Source: Streptomyces sp. OfavH-34-F (GTDB lineage: Bacteria > Actinomycetota > Actinomycetes > Streptomycetales > Streptomycetaceae). From it: 49,947 nucleotides of DNA. The stretch is from NCBI RefSeq assembly GCF_022347745.1, contig NZ_JAKRGC010000016.1, positions 1 through 49,947 on the forward strand. The letters run 5' to 3'. Made by a program: the position numbers and the translations under genes. This document shows, piece after piece, positions 16,383 through 25,100 of this stretch (within the stretch, counting starts at the first letter, position 1; the number at the start of each line of letters is the position of its first letter). The notes under the pieces are model-generated. The model was given only the letters and a program-made list of their open reading frames with translations. It searched no databases and was not told the DNA's origin.

Positions 16383-17006
16383 TCAGGTGAGTTGGGCGGC
16401 GATGGCTTCGGCCATGGGTGCTGGGACGCCGAGTCGGGCGCGGAGAGTCGGGGTGTCGATCGGGGCGCCGGTGCGGGTGTGGTGTTCGGCGGCGACCTTT
16501 CGTGCGTGGTCGACCAGGGCGGCCGGGACCGGGACGGGCGGGTGTGCTGGAGGTGGCTCGACGGCGGGTTGGAAGGGCGTTCCGGCCGGGGTTTCGGGCT
16601 CGTCCTCCTGGTCCTCGATGACCTCTACGGCGGTGGACGCCGCAGGGGACGAGTGGGCGAGGAGGGTTCCGCCGAGGAAGGCGACCGCAGGCCAGCCTGC
16701 GACGAGGATGCGCAGCCAGGCCGGGACGTTGCAGAGGTCGAGAAGGCCGGCGGTGGCCACGTTTGCGCCGAGGGACGCGGCGAGGGCGTTGACGAACCAG
16801 CACCAGGCGGCCGCTTTTGCCGTGCCGGAGCGCAGCCGACGCCAGGCCGCGACGAGCAACAGGTCAACGCTGATCGGGTAGGCCCATGCCTTCCACCCGT
16901 CCTGTCCGGCCGCCATGGCGACATCATGGAGGTGAGCGAAGGACAGGGCGGCGGCGATGAGCGCCTGGACCAACACCGCGTCGACGCGAGCCAGGTGGGC
17001 GCGCAT
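16383..17006 (-). CDS. spdB: SpdB-like DUF2637 membrane protein
   Basis: Plasmid-spread protein of 207 residues; the start ATG at 17006 follows AAGGAG. Four membrane segments occupy residues 10-125 (VLVQALIAAALSFAHLHDVA; WAYPISVDLLLVAAW; AAAWCWFVNALAASLGANVA; LRILVAGWPAVAFLGGTLL), the standard DUF2637 topology including the SFxHLxxxA and YPxSVDLLLV signatures. A cytoplasmic C-terminal part (Pro/Glu-rich linker, then ARKVAAEHHTRTGAPIDTPTLRARLGV) looks like a small helix-turn-helix. This gene is intact, unlike several neighbours. Confidence 0.88.
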   Translation of the reverse strand: MRAHLARVDAVLVQALIAAALSFAHLHDVAMAAGQDGWKAWAYPISVDLLLVAAWRRLRSGTAKAAAWCWFVNALAASLGANVATAGLLDLCNVPAWLRILVAGWPAVAFLGGTLLAHSSPAASTAVEVIEDQEDEPETPAGTPFQPAVEPPPAHPPVPVPAALVDHARKVAAEHHTRTGAPIDTPTLRARLGVPAPMAEAIAAQLT

Positions 17007-17095
17007 GATGCGGCTCCTTTTCGGTTCGGGCATGGGAGGGGTAGGGACGTGGCGCGAGACGGTCACGCCGACCGGGGTGAGAGGTGAGGTGAAGG

Positions 17096-18458
17096 TCAGT
17101 CGGCTACCGGATGCGGTCGAACAACCGGGGCCGGAGTCTCGACCGGGCGCACGGGCACGGCGGGCCGGAGGGGCTTGAGCGCGGGCAGGTCGGGCGCCAT
17201 GTGCGCCGTCTCCCGGCAGATCTCGGCGGCGTCGCCGAGGGAGAGGTAAGGGGTGCGGATGCGGGACCAGCCGCCGGAGGTGTCGCCCGCGACGGCGAGG
17301 CCAGGCATCTCTGGGGCGATGGCGCAGGCGGCGAGGACCGCTTCCGGGGCGATGTCGCCGAGGGCCATCTTTGCGGAGGCTTCGTCGTTGACGCGGTGGC
17401 AGACGCGGCCGGTGAGTTGGGCGCGGAGCATGGTGGCGCCCTTGCCGAGTTCGGCGCCGAAGCGCTGTCCGCACACCTCCAGGTAGATGCCGGCCGCGCG
17501 GCCGAGCTGGGCGAGCCGGATGAGGTGGGTGACCATCTCGTCGCGGCGTTCCTCGTCCTTGCGGGTGGCGGTGAGGAAGAGTTCGGCCACTTCGTCGACG
17601 AACAGGACGACGGGCACGGGCCGTTCGCTCTCGGGCAGGCCCCAGATGTCGGAAGTGATCTCCTCATCCGGGGTGTCGGGGGCGATGCCCTGCCCGTCTT
17701 TGATCAGGTCGTATCGGTCCTTCATTTCCTTGACCAGGACGGGCAGCAGCTCGGCCGCTTGCTCCGGGTCGGTGGCGAGTGCCGAGAGCCGGGGCGCGAA
17801 CGGCGCCAGCTCGACGCCCCGCTTGCAGTCGATACCGACCAGGGCGACTGGCTGCGGGGCAAGTCCGGCGACGAGATGCCTCAGGTACATGGACTTGCCC
17901 GACAGCGTTGCGCCGAGGGTGAGTTGATGGGGAACGGTCCGGTAGTCGCGTACGAAAACCGTGGCGTCCTCCCGCAGCGCGACGGGCACCCTGAGGAACC
18001 CGCCGTCGGTCTTGCGCGGCATGCGCACCTTGCGCAGGACGTCGAAGCCGACGAGCCGCAGTTCGACGACACCGGGCTTGACTGTGTGGACGTAGACAGG
18101 CGTGCCGCAGTCGTTCGGCCGAGGCGGCGATGTCAGTGGGTTCCTGTCCCGGCGCCAGCCGGAGCCGGAGCCGCAGCCCGGTCGAGGTGGGCCGGATGAT
18201 ACCCCGCCGGGGCGGAAGCGGCCGCACCTCCCGCCGAGTGGTGGCCTTGACGGCGAGGACCCGCAGCCGGGACGGCGCCACAGTCAGGCCGCAGGCTTCC
18301 ATGACGGAGGCGTACGAGCTGAGGAGGCGGATCGTGGATATCGGACCGCCGACGGCGGACCAGTACAGGGCGGGATGCTGCGCCCGGGCGTAAGTGGTCC
18401 CGCCACCGAGCGCGGCGGCGGGACCACCCACCTCCAGAAGCGTCGTCAGGTCGGTCAT
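17096..18458 (-). pseudogene. traSA: TraSA-type FtsK/SpoIIIE DNA translocase, frameshifted
   Basis: Septal DNA pump that moves double-stranded DNA between mycelia in AICE conjugation. The N-terminal frame (from ATG 18458) runs TTLLEVGGPAAALGGG... LRLRLAPGQEPTDIAASAERLRHA, then breaks near 18095-18106. The other frame continues VYVHTVKPGVVELRLVGFDVL, Walker A GATLSGKS, DCKRGVELAPF, Walker B VVLFVDEVAEL and LRAQLTGRVCHRVND. All functional motifs exist but in two frames, offset by one base. Starts with a one-base overlap (TGATG) with the SCO3933-type gene. A start within the second frame (ATG 18028) would still give a 310-residue motor without its membrane-proximal N-terminus. Confidence 0.88.
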
Positions 18459-18814
18459 CAGGCCGTGGCTCCCATCGTGGCCGGGAACGCGGCCGGGGTG
18501 ACGGCGGCGGCCCGGAAGGCGATGCTGTGACGCTGCTGCCCGTTGAACACGGACTCCCAGGGCCGGGCGAGGAGGCCCTGCAGCGAGACCGGAGCGCCGA
18601 GGGTCAGCCCCTCGGAGACGCCGCCTTCGGGGACGGTGACCTTGATGAGCGAGGACTCGCCGTCCTCGATGTAGACGACGCCGATGGTCATCAGCGCCTC
18701 ACCGCTCACGGCATCCTTGGCGATCTCGCCCGTCTGCCGGTCGCGGACCTTCGGTTCGGGAGCCTCCGTCAGGAGGATCGTCGCGGCGGAGGTCTCAACA
18801 CGGATGGTACGCAA
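18458..18814 (-). CDS. SCO3933-family AICE regulatory protein
   Basis: 118-residue soluble protein that begins MRTIRVETSAATILLTEAPEPKVRDRQ and continues with EALMTIGVVYIEDGESSLIKVTVPE and GLTLGAPVSLQGLLARPWE, the pattern of proteins annotated as SCO3933 family next to tra genes. The fold looks like an OB-type beta barrel. The start is TTG, without a clear ribosome site; the putative -10 (TAGATA) lies about 10 bases upstream, so the transcript may be leaderless. The operator at 18826-18848 overlaps this promoter, so KorSA probably represses the tra operon here. Confidence 0.8.
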   Translation of the reverse strand: MRTIRVETSAATILLTEAPEPKVRDRQTGEIAKDAVSGEALMTIGVVYIEDGESSLIKVTVPEGGVSEGLTLGAPVSLQGLLARPWESVFNGQQRHSIAFRAAAVTPAAFPATMGATA

Positions 18815-18825
18815 GGCACATTTCT

Positions 18826-18848
18826 ATCTACTCGTCTATACAAGAGTC
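18826..18848. promoter_or_regulatory. KorSA-type operator at the tra operon promoter
   Basis: ATCTACTCGTCTATACAAGAG carries the ACTCGT half-site followed by a degenerate second half. It covers the presumed -10 region of the SCO3933-type/tra operon, 12 bases from the TTG start. Confidence 0.65.
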
Positions 18849-18904
18849 GCCGCGTGTACCCGATCCTCGGGATCACGCGGACCACCCTGCCACATAACTT
18901 GCCC

Positions 18905-18920
18905 ACTCGTCTATACGAGT
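18905..18920. promoter_or_regulatory. Palindromic KorSA-type operator
   Basis: ACTCGTCTATACGAGT is a 6-4-6 palindrome (ACTCGT/ACGAGT). It is the best-formed member of a family of ACTCGT sites found at several positions in this element and lies 90 bases upstream of the tra operon start. Confidence 0.7.
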
Positions 18921-18981
18921 ATGCCTGTTGGGGTGTACGAGTTGAGGAACACGGCCCCGCGCACCACCGCTGCTCACGCGA

Positions 18982-19773
18982 TTACGTCGCCGGGAGCTGG
19001 TACGACAACACGTACGCGTCCGCCGCCCTGACCGTGTCGCAGATTTCGACGGCTCGACACTCGGTGTCGAACGCGGTCCGGATCAGATGGATCACGGGCA
19101 CGCCGGAGGCCAGGTGGAGCGTCTTGACCTCGGCGGGCGAGGGCATCCGGGCACGGATCTCTTCCTCGAAGTGGTCGAGGCGGTGCCCCAGCTCTTCAAG
19201 TCGGGCATAGATGCCACCGGGGCAGGGGTTCGGTTCGGCGATCTGCGTACCGCGAGCGATGTCGAGCGGCAGATAGGAGGCGGCGAACTCGACGGGCCGC
19301 CCGTCGAGGAGGTAACGGCGCCGCCGGGCGAGCACCCGCCGCACGGAGCCGAGCCGGGTGGAGATGTCCTGGCTGGCCTTCTCTTCCTTCACCTCAAGAC
19401 TGTCGACCTTGGGGTGACTGCCGGCCGCGTCGGCCTCCACGATGAACGCGGACTTGCCCTGCTCGCGATGGCGCCGGGCGAACCGGTCGGAGGCCAGCCG
19501 CCGCACGGGAGGCCGGGGCCGGACGAAGACGCCCTTGCCGTGCTCGGCGTGCACCAGGCCCTCGCCCTGGAGGACGGAGAAGGAGTTCCGGACAGTCATC
19601 CGGGACACCCCGTAGTGCTCGACAAGCTCAGCTTCCGAGGGCAGCTTTTCACCCTCGCTGAATCGCCCACGGTCGATGGCCTCACGCAGCTGGTCGGCGA
19701 TCTGCCGGAAGACCGCACGATCGCTCGTGGGGTCGAGATCACCGAGGAGGCCCGAAGGAAGGGCAGGGCTCAC
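18982..19773 (-). CDS. korSA: KorSA-like GntR/HutC-family transcriptional repressor
   Basis: 263-residue repressor. N-terminal winged helix (residues 18-85): AVFRQIADQLREAIDRGRFSEGEKLPSEAELVEHYGVSRMTVRNSFSVLQGEGLV, then a UTRA effector-binding domain (FIVEADAAG... GRPVEFAASYLPLDIARGT... VIHLIRTAFDTECRAVEICDTV). In pSAM2 the equivalent KorSA represses pra and so keeps the element integrated. The GTG start at 19773 has AAAGGAG upstream. ACTCGT sites flank the gene on both sides (18905, 19793), consistent with autoregulation. Intact. Confidence 0.88.
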   Translation of the reverse strand: MSPALPSGLLGDLDPTSDRAVFRQIADQLREAIDRGRFSEGEKLPSEAELVEHYGVSRMTVRNSFSVLQGEGLVHAEHGKGVFVRPRPPVRRLASDRFARRHREQGKSAFIVEADAAGSHPKVDSLEVKEEKASQDISTRLGSVRRVLARRRRYLLDGRPVEFAASYLPLDIARGTQIAEPNPCPGGIYARLEELGHRLDHFEEEIRARMPSPAEVKTLHLASGVPVIHLIRTAFDTECRAVEICDTVRAADAYVLSYQLPAT

Positions 19774-19792
19774 GTGTGTACTCCTTTAGGTA

Positions 19793-19803
19793 TCTAGACG
19801 AGT
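19793..19803. promoter_or_regulatory. Operator half-site in the korSA-pif divergent promoter
   Basis: TCTAGACGAGT, the reverse orientation of ACTCGTCTAGA, followed by GGGCGAGTG. It sits 20 bases upstream of korSA and 56 bases upstream of the Nudix gene, positioned to control both. Confidence 0.6.
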
Positions 19804-19858
19804 GGGCGAGTGTTGTTGCTACGGTGGAGAGCCTAGTCAGCCGAGAGGGCCGAGGAAC

Positions 19859-20290
19859 GTGAGCACAGAACGCCCGCACTCCGTCAGCGTCGCCGGAGTC
19901 GTCGTAGACGACCACGGCCGGGCCCTCCTGATCCAGCGCCGGGACAACGGCAAGTGGGAACCGCCGGGCGGTGTCCTCGAACGCGAGGAGACCATCCCCG
20001 ACGCGCTGCAACGCGAAGTCCTCGAAGAGACCGGCATCAAGATCGCACTTCCCGCGACCCTCACTGGCGTCTACAAGAACATGACGGGCCTGATCGTCTC
20101 CCTGGTCTTCCGCTGCGAAGCCGCCGACGGCACGCCCACCACCGGAAGCGAGACCCGCGCACTGCGCTGGGCCACCCGCGAAGAAGTCACCGAGCTTGCC
20201 GACGAGGCATACGCGATCCGCGTCCTGGACGCGATGGACGCGGCGTCTCCGCCGGCCATCCGCGCCCACGACGGCGTGAAACTCGTCTAG
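19859..20290 (+). CDS. pif: Pif-like Nudix protein (element immunity factor)
   Basis: 143-residue Nudix-fold protein. The Nudix box is complete: GGVLEREETIPDALQREVLEETGI (residues about 39-62) matching Gx5Ex7REUxEExGU. In pSAM2 the Nudix protein Pif blocks entry of a second copy from a donor; by position (divergent from korSA) this is the likely role here. The start GTG at 19859 follows GAGGAAC; an upstream ATG would add a Cys-rich stretch without similarity. The last codons create another ACTCGTCTAG sequence (20281-20290). Confidence 0.82.
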   Translation: MSTERPHSVSVAGVVVDDHGRALLIQRRDNGKWEPPGGVLEREETIPDALQREVLEETGIKIALPATLTGVYKNMTGLIVSLVFRCEAADGTPTTGSETRALRWATREEVTELADEAYAIRVLDAMDAASPPAIRAHDGVKLV

Positions 20291-20336
20291 CCCGAACCCG
20301 CTGCACATGGCGGCCTACCAGCATGAAGAAACTTAT

Positions 20337-20765
20337 ATGCACGAGTATACGAGCCGGTCCCGGGTCTGGGGGCTCAGTTGCCCAGGATTCCCAGAAGAGG
20401 TGAGCCGGGCCCGCCGCTGGACCCGCGACATCTTGCGCGGCTCCCCTTTAGCCGAAGACGCCGAACTGATCGTGAGCGAGCTGAGCGCCAACGCGATCCT
20501 CCACACCGCCAGCGGCCAGGAACACGGCAGCTTCCATCTGGCCGTCGCCGTCTCGGCACAGGTGGTCGCAGTCTCCGTGACGGACGACGGAGGCACATGG
20601 ACGGCCCCCAAGGCCGAGCACCAGGACCAGGACGCCGAACACGGCCGGGGTCTGGGCATGGTCAGTGCCATCGCTCACCGGGTCGTCATCCACGACAGCG
20701 AACACGGCCACACGGTCACCGCGGAACTGTTCGCCGGTGCCCGGCGGGGAGGCCACCCGTGCTGA
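20337..20765 (+). CDS. SpoIIAB/RsbW-like ATP-binding protein
   Basis: 142-residue GHKL ATPase of the anti-sigma/serine kinase type (HATPase_c_2). N box: DAELIVSELSANAILHT; G1: VSVTDDGGTW; G2: EHGRGLGMVSAIAHRVVI. Such proteins occur widely in Streptomyces and in AICE accessory operons, usually binding a sigma factor or anti-sigma antagonist; the partner is not evident here. An ATG at 20307 is an alternative start without a ribosome site. A pair of ACGAG-type half sites (20341-20353) covers the first codons. Confidence 0.8.
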   Translation: MHEYTSRSRVWGLSCPGFPEEVSRARRWTRDILRGSPLAEDAELIVSELSANAILHTASGQEHGSFHLAVAVSAQVVAVSVTDDGGTWTAPKAEHQDQDAEHGRGLGMVSAIAHRVVIHDSEHGHTVTAELFAGARRGGHPC

Positions 20766-21142
20766 TCAAGGAACCCCAACGCGGCTACTGGTGCGAGTGC
20801 TGGACAGAAGACCTCACCGAACACCGAAGGCCGGCACTACTGGCATCCCTCGACGCCTACACGGCACCCTAGGCAGACCGATGGGTCGCGGTCACACTCC
20901 GCACCATCTCACCGGCCCTCGACGCAGACGCGTCCGACGCAGCGTGGGAGTGGCTGTACGACGGCCGCATCGAGACCCGACGAGCACTGTTGCGCTCCGA
21001 GCCCTGCACGGTGTCAGTGACCCACGAGACCACCCGCATCACCTGGACGATCCGGCCCGTGATCTACCTGCCGATGGTCCACCGCCAAGAAGCTGAACTC
21101 CCCGCCTGCGCATACGGCTTCAAGCCCCACGCGTCCGACTGA
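20759..21142 (+). pseudogene. Hypothetical AICE protein interrupted by an amber codon
   Basis: The frame starts with GTG at 20759, overlapping the ATPase gene by seven bases, and reads KEPQRGYWCECWTEDL... LLASLDAYTAP, then TAG at 20870-20872. The same frame then continues for 89 codons with sensible sequence (ADRWVAVTLRTISPAL... AAWEWLYDGRIETRRALL... TTRITWTIRPVIYLP) to TGA at 21142. The amber is a single C-to-T change from CAG. A 127-residue protein was probably the ancestor. Family not recognised. Confidence 0.65.
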
Positions 21143-21530
21143 GTTACAACTTTCTCTACGGGTTCAAGGCGGCTCGCTCCGCTCCCCGCGCGCGGCCCGG
21201 CCCCCGGCCGGGCCTGCGCTCCTGTCTCCGCCCCGCTCCAGCCCGGCCGGCGCCCGTGCCGCGCACACAGCAATCAGCCACTTGATGCAAAAGAAGGGTA
21301 TGTCGTGGCTGGGGCGGGCGGCTCCACGGCTTTACGGAGCCACTTTGGCGCGAGCCTCGAAGATCATGGCCCCAACGTCGTGCTTTACCGGGCAGGTCCA
21401 CAGACTGCCCGACGCGCCGGAAGCTTACGGGGCCATGATCACTCGCGCCAAAGCAGCGCCATCCCAAAGCCGCTCCACCGACCGTTGGAATACCATCGGC
21501 CGACGCCTCGGCGGCAGTCGCTCACTGTTG
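21143..21530. other. Non-coding stretch between AICE core and cargo
   Basis: About 390 bases with no credible gene. It opens with a very GC-rich tract holding a 9-base perfect hairpin (GGCCCGGCC at 21194, GGCCGGGCC at 21206), possibly a terminator for the plus-strand genes, and then a long structured element described separately. Base composition shifts from GC-rich to markedly AT-rich at its right edge, where the cargo starts. Confidence 0.6.
21343..21453. repeat. Long interrupted hairpin, possible structured RNA or miniature element
   Basis: Three nested perfect stems: CTTTGGCGCGAG (21343-21354) with 21442-21453; GATCATGGCCCC (21362-21373) with 21429-21440; CGGGCAG (21389-21395) with 21405-21411. 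Total 31 base pairs within 111 bases. A further 6-base stem (21320-21325 with 21336-21341) precedes it. It lies 78 bases downstream of the SLATT-like gene stop. No known RNA family, transposase or IS end was recognised. Confidence 0.75.
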
Positions 21531-22166
21531 TCATCGCTGAGACTGCGTCGGCAACGCAGGAATCGAGCCGGATTCTAGTTGAATGATGTGATTCTGAAAC
21601 TCCGACACCCAAGCCAGAGTTTCTGTCTCCATCACCAAGGAGAACCCATCTACGAAGTTGACAAGATCTTGCACCGCTTGTGAAAAATGCTCTGCATTCG
21701 GCTCGTGTGAAATTGTCGCCTCAATGCGCGGCCAAGACGCCTGGAACATGACCAGTTGGCGATTCAGAGAGATTGCCGTGGAAACGTACCTCATCCACGA
21801 AGATGAGAATCCGCATACCTTATCTACGGCCACACAGCATGCACCCATCCCTATGAGTCCGTATCCCCAAATCGCCTCCTTCGACCACCCCATCCCCACC
21901 GTCACTACTGGCGTTACAGTCCCAAGCGCGAAGCTCAGAACCGCCGACAATCGAAGAAAACGCGACCATCGCGCCTTGGATACCTTTTCACGCGAATACC
22001 AGTTGATCGATTCGACGGCAAAAGACTCCACCCAGGCAAACAACTCCCGAATGATCGCTGCCGCATCATCCCGCTTCGAAAGGTCAGGAATCTCAACAGC
22101 ACGCAAATCGCCCGAAAGGTACCGATTGGGTTGCACAACATTGCTCGCGTCACTAGATGACACCAT
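21531..22166 (-). CDS. SLATT-like two-helix membrane protein (predicted effector)
   Basis: 211 residues. A long amphipathic N-terminal helix (AIIRELFAWVESFAVESINWYSREKVSKARWSRFLR) leads into TM1 (about 71-92, LSAVLSFALGTVTPVVTVGMGW) and TM2 (about 98-116, GYGLIGMGACCVAVDKV), then GFSSSWMRYVSTAISLNRQLVMFQASW and further helices. This two-TM pattern with W-x(6)-R before TM1 and SSxWMRY after TM2 is that of SLATT domains, predicted pore-forming effectors of bacterial conflict systems. ATG at 22166 is favoured (GGGGCGGGGG before it); a TTG at 22211 would add 15 residues. It overlaps the upstream ATPase gene by 14 bases. Assignment by pattern only. Confidence 0.7.
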   Translation of the reverse strand: MVSSSDASNVVQPNRYLSGDLRAVEIPDLSKRDDAAAIIRELFAWVESFAVESINWYSREKVSKARWSRFLRLSAVLSFALGTVTPVVTVGMGWSKEAIWGYGLIGMGACCVAVDKVCGFSSSWMRYVSTAISLNRQLVMFQASWPRIEATISHEPNAEHFSQAVQDLVNFVDGFSLVMETETLAWVSEFQNHIIQLESGSIPALPTQSQR

Positions 22167-25100
22167 ATCCCCCGCCCCAACGCTGCCATTTACGGGTATC
22201 AAAAAACTCAATTACACTATCATCGGAACGCGCGATCCTCGCAAATTCCGGCCAGTCGACTAGGCCCAACAGACCCCGCCTCTGCAATGTTTCTTGAGTT
22301 TCTGCAGCAGAAAATCCCTTCCGGGAGGCGGTGTAGCGGAGTCTACGCTGCTCATCGACACCCGTTCGTTGCGTGATAAGCCAACAGAGCAGAAGCAAAC
22401 GAACTTCAAATTCTTCTGCTTCATACTCCCCAGCAAGGGCGTCTACCATCGATTGCCAAGGGTGGCCGGGTAGAAGGTAGCGTTTTTCTCCTGCAATGAA
22501 TCCCTGCATGGTACTAGTGAAGCCAGAAACCGTGACTTTACCGATCGGAAGCCTGACAAGCGGTGCCGGTGGCCCTCCATAATAGCCGTCGCGCTCTCGC
22601 TCCAAAGGCTCAAGAGTGCTGTTCATAATGTGTTCCGGCGTCCACCGCCGGTTATCATCCTTCTTCTGCCACGTGACGCTGCAACTACGGCTACTGATAT
22701 TTCCAGTAACTGCGCAGATCTCCCACCCAGCCAGAAACAGTTCATCCACCTCATCCGTACGCCCCAAGCGTGTACACAAAACAGGACTCTGCGCTTTGAC
22801 TTGATCCTGTTGGTCAGCGCTAAGAAGGTTGATTACGGACTCCCGAGTGCCACCGGGGAGTTCCCGAAGAAGATATTCCACGTGCTCCGTTACAGCACTC
22901 TCCATCGTCTCGATTTTGTCATACTGGTCCAGCTCCTGAGATGTCACTCGCTTTCTGATACCGCCTTCCTCGACAAGGAAGAACGGTACGTTTTGAAGCG
23001 TCTCTCTGAGCATAAGCGGCGAGACGGGGTTTCCTCCGCTTCTGAGAGGCCCTGCGATGAAGGCTGCTTCTTCGGTAGCCCATGTAATGGAGTGCTGACG
23101 TTCAGTCTGCAGCTGTTGGATCTCCTCGATTACATGCTGGCAATAAGCTTCGTAGCACTGTCGGACGAAAGTGTTCAGCTCAGGAGTGGGCTCCAAGGCC
23201 GACCGAGCAACATTCGTGCGAGGTGACGTCGGACCGAATGTGTTCGCAAGGGCCGCGATCGGCCCAATACTGCGGAACCCAGGCGTGAATTGCTCAACAC
23301 GAATTCCAGCCACGCAAACACCCGTAGTCGGTACCCACTCGGGCGTAATCCTTCTAGTCGCACCGGGTTGTTGACTGCGCAAGAACGTCCATTCCCTGAA
23401 GTGTTCGTTCCACTGCAGCGCGTAGGCGATAGACATGTTTTCGCTTTGTCGCTCCACCACTCTAATCTTGCCCTGTTCCAGCGCTCCCGCATAGGAAGAG
23501 TGCGATCGCTTTAGCGCATCCTCTAGGGCCTCGCTTACGGAGGTATAGCCGATTCTCTGTGGGGCATCCTTATCTTCTTGGGCAGTGACATCGCATCCAG
23601 GCAAAACGATCCAGTGTTGCGCGGTCTTGGATACATTTTTCAACTCAGCGCTCGGTCGGAGTGTCAATTTCACGATTGTTCCGTGAGGCCGGATACTCGC
23701 AGGAACTTCGTGATTCTTATCCAGTGTTCGAACAAGGTACTGCCCGTGTACGGAGCGCAGCGACAACTGTCGAGCCTTCTCCTCGTCTGGGTGGCAGGTG
23801 ATGATTTCTACTTGGTCTGCCACCATGAAGGTCGAGAGAACGCCGATCCCAAAACGGCTAATAGGATTGAAGGTTGGGTTCTTTTTTCGGAACTCAGGAT
23901 CCTGATAGAGACTAGACCCTGCTCGGAGAAGGTTGTTCTCAATCACTCCTTGTGTCATTCCTGTACCGTTGTCGCAGACTTCGAGAGTACGTGCCTCGCT
24001 ATCCCAGCGGATTTTCACATCGCCATCGTTTGATGCCTTAGTGCCGTGTTGCACACGAACCGCGTCAATCGAATTTTGAACAAGTTCTCGAAGGACAACG
24101 TTAGTATCATTGTAGAGGGTGTGCCCGGTTAGTAGTTCAAGAACCTTTTCTTGGTCAATGGTGAACTGAAACGGCTCGGTAAGGAAACCTCGTGCCTCAA
24201 CGCGCGTTGTATCGATCACCCTCCACGGAAAGTAGTACTTAGTACCTTGATTCGAGTTGGAGCGCTGTACCCAGTCGTAGCTCTTACGCAACTGATCGGC
24301 AGCATATTTCAGGTACGAGGTGAGTCCGAAGAATCCATTTTCGTCCGTGAAAGTTGCATGAACAGCAATGGTGTCCTGGGGTGCAGAATCGGAAGGAATG
24401 CCCTCCTTGTCGATTCCCTTCAACGGCACGACCGCACGGACGGCAGCCTGCTTAGCCCATTCGTTCTGGCTAATGGGGTCGGATGGGTTGAACACGCGAA
24501 AAGCGACTGAAGGCGTGCGGTCGCGCGTGATGTGCAGAAGATCTACCGTGCGGAGAAGGATGGCTGCGAACTGCACATTTGCTCGTTCACTTTCGGAGGA
24601 GCCATAGTATTGGTCAACTGGATACTTTTTAACGTCATACAGGTCATCCAAGTGGTGACTTTCACAGACCTTGGCTAGATCCTCTTTGAATACAGGGTCG
24701 ACCGTAGACAGAAGTCGCTGGACTTCAGCTACGATTGCATCGTTCACGCCAAGGTTATGAGACGTGTCTCCCTCAATCCACTTTCGAACCCTGGCAGCGT
24801 GATGGTAACGGACGAATTCTTGGTATAGGAACTTCTCCCTTTCGGAGTCACTCAAGCCGCTGAGGCGGGCAAAGTAATCTCGACCTTCGGCGTCAGGAGT
24901 ATTTAGGGTGCTTTTGCAGAACTCTTCAAAATCAGACTCGTTGCGCTTTTCATATTCACTCTTCGATACCAGCATTCCAAGGTCGTGGAAGTAGACCGAG
25001 AGGACAACTAGTAGCCAATCCGCTGGTGTCATCGCCTCGCGCGTTTGCGGGGTAACCAGCCAGTCCAGCTTCATGAGCATCGCATCAATGTGCGTGATGT

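Noticed and set aside
21343..21453. Retron msr-msd
   Set aside because: The hairpin is suggestive but there is no reverse transcriptase in the window.
21282..22263. Plus-strand open frames opposite the SLATT-like gene
   Set aside because: They lack ribosome sites and family similarity; the minus-strand gene explains the region better.
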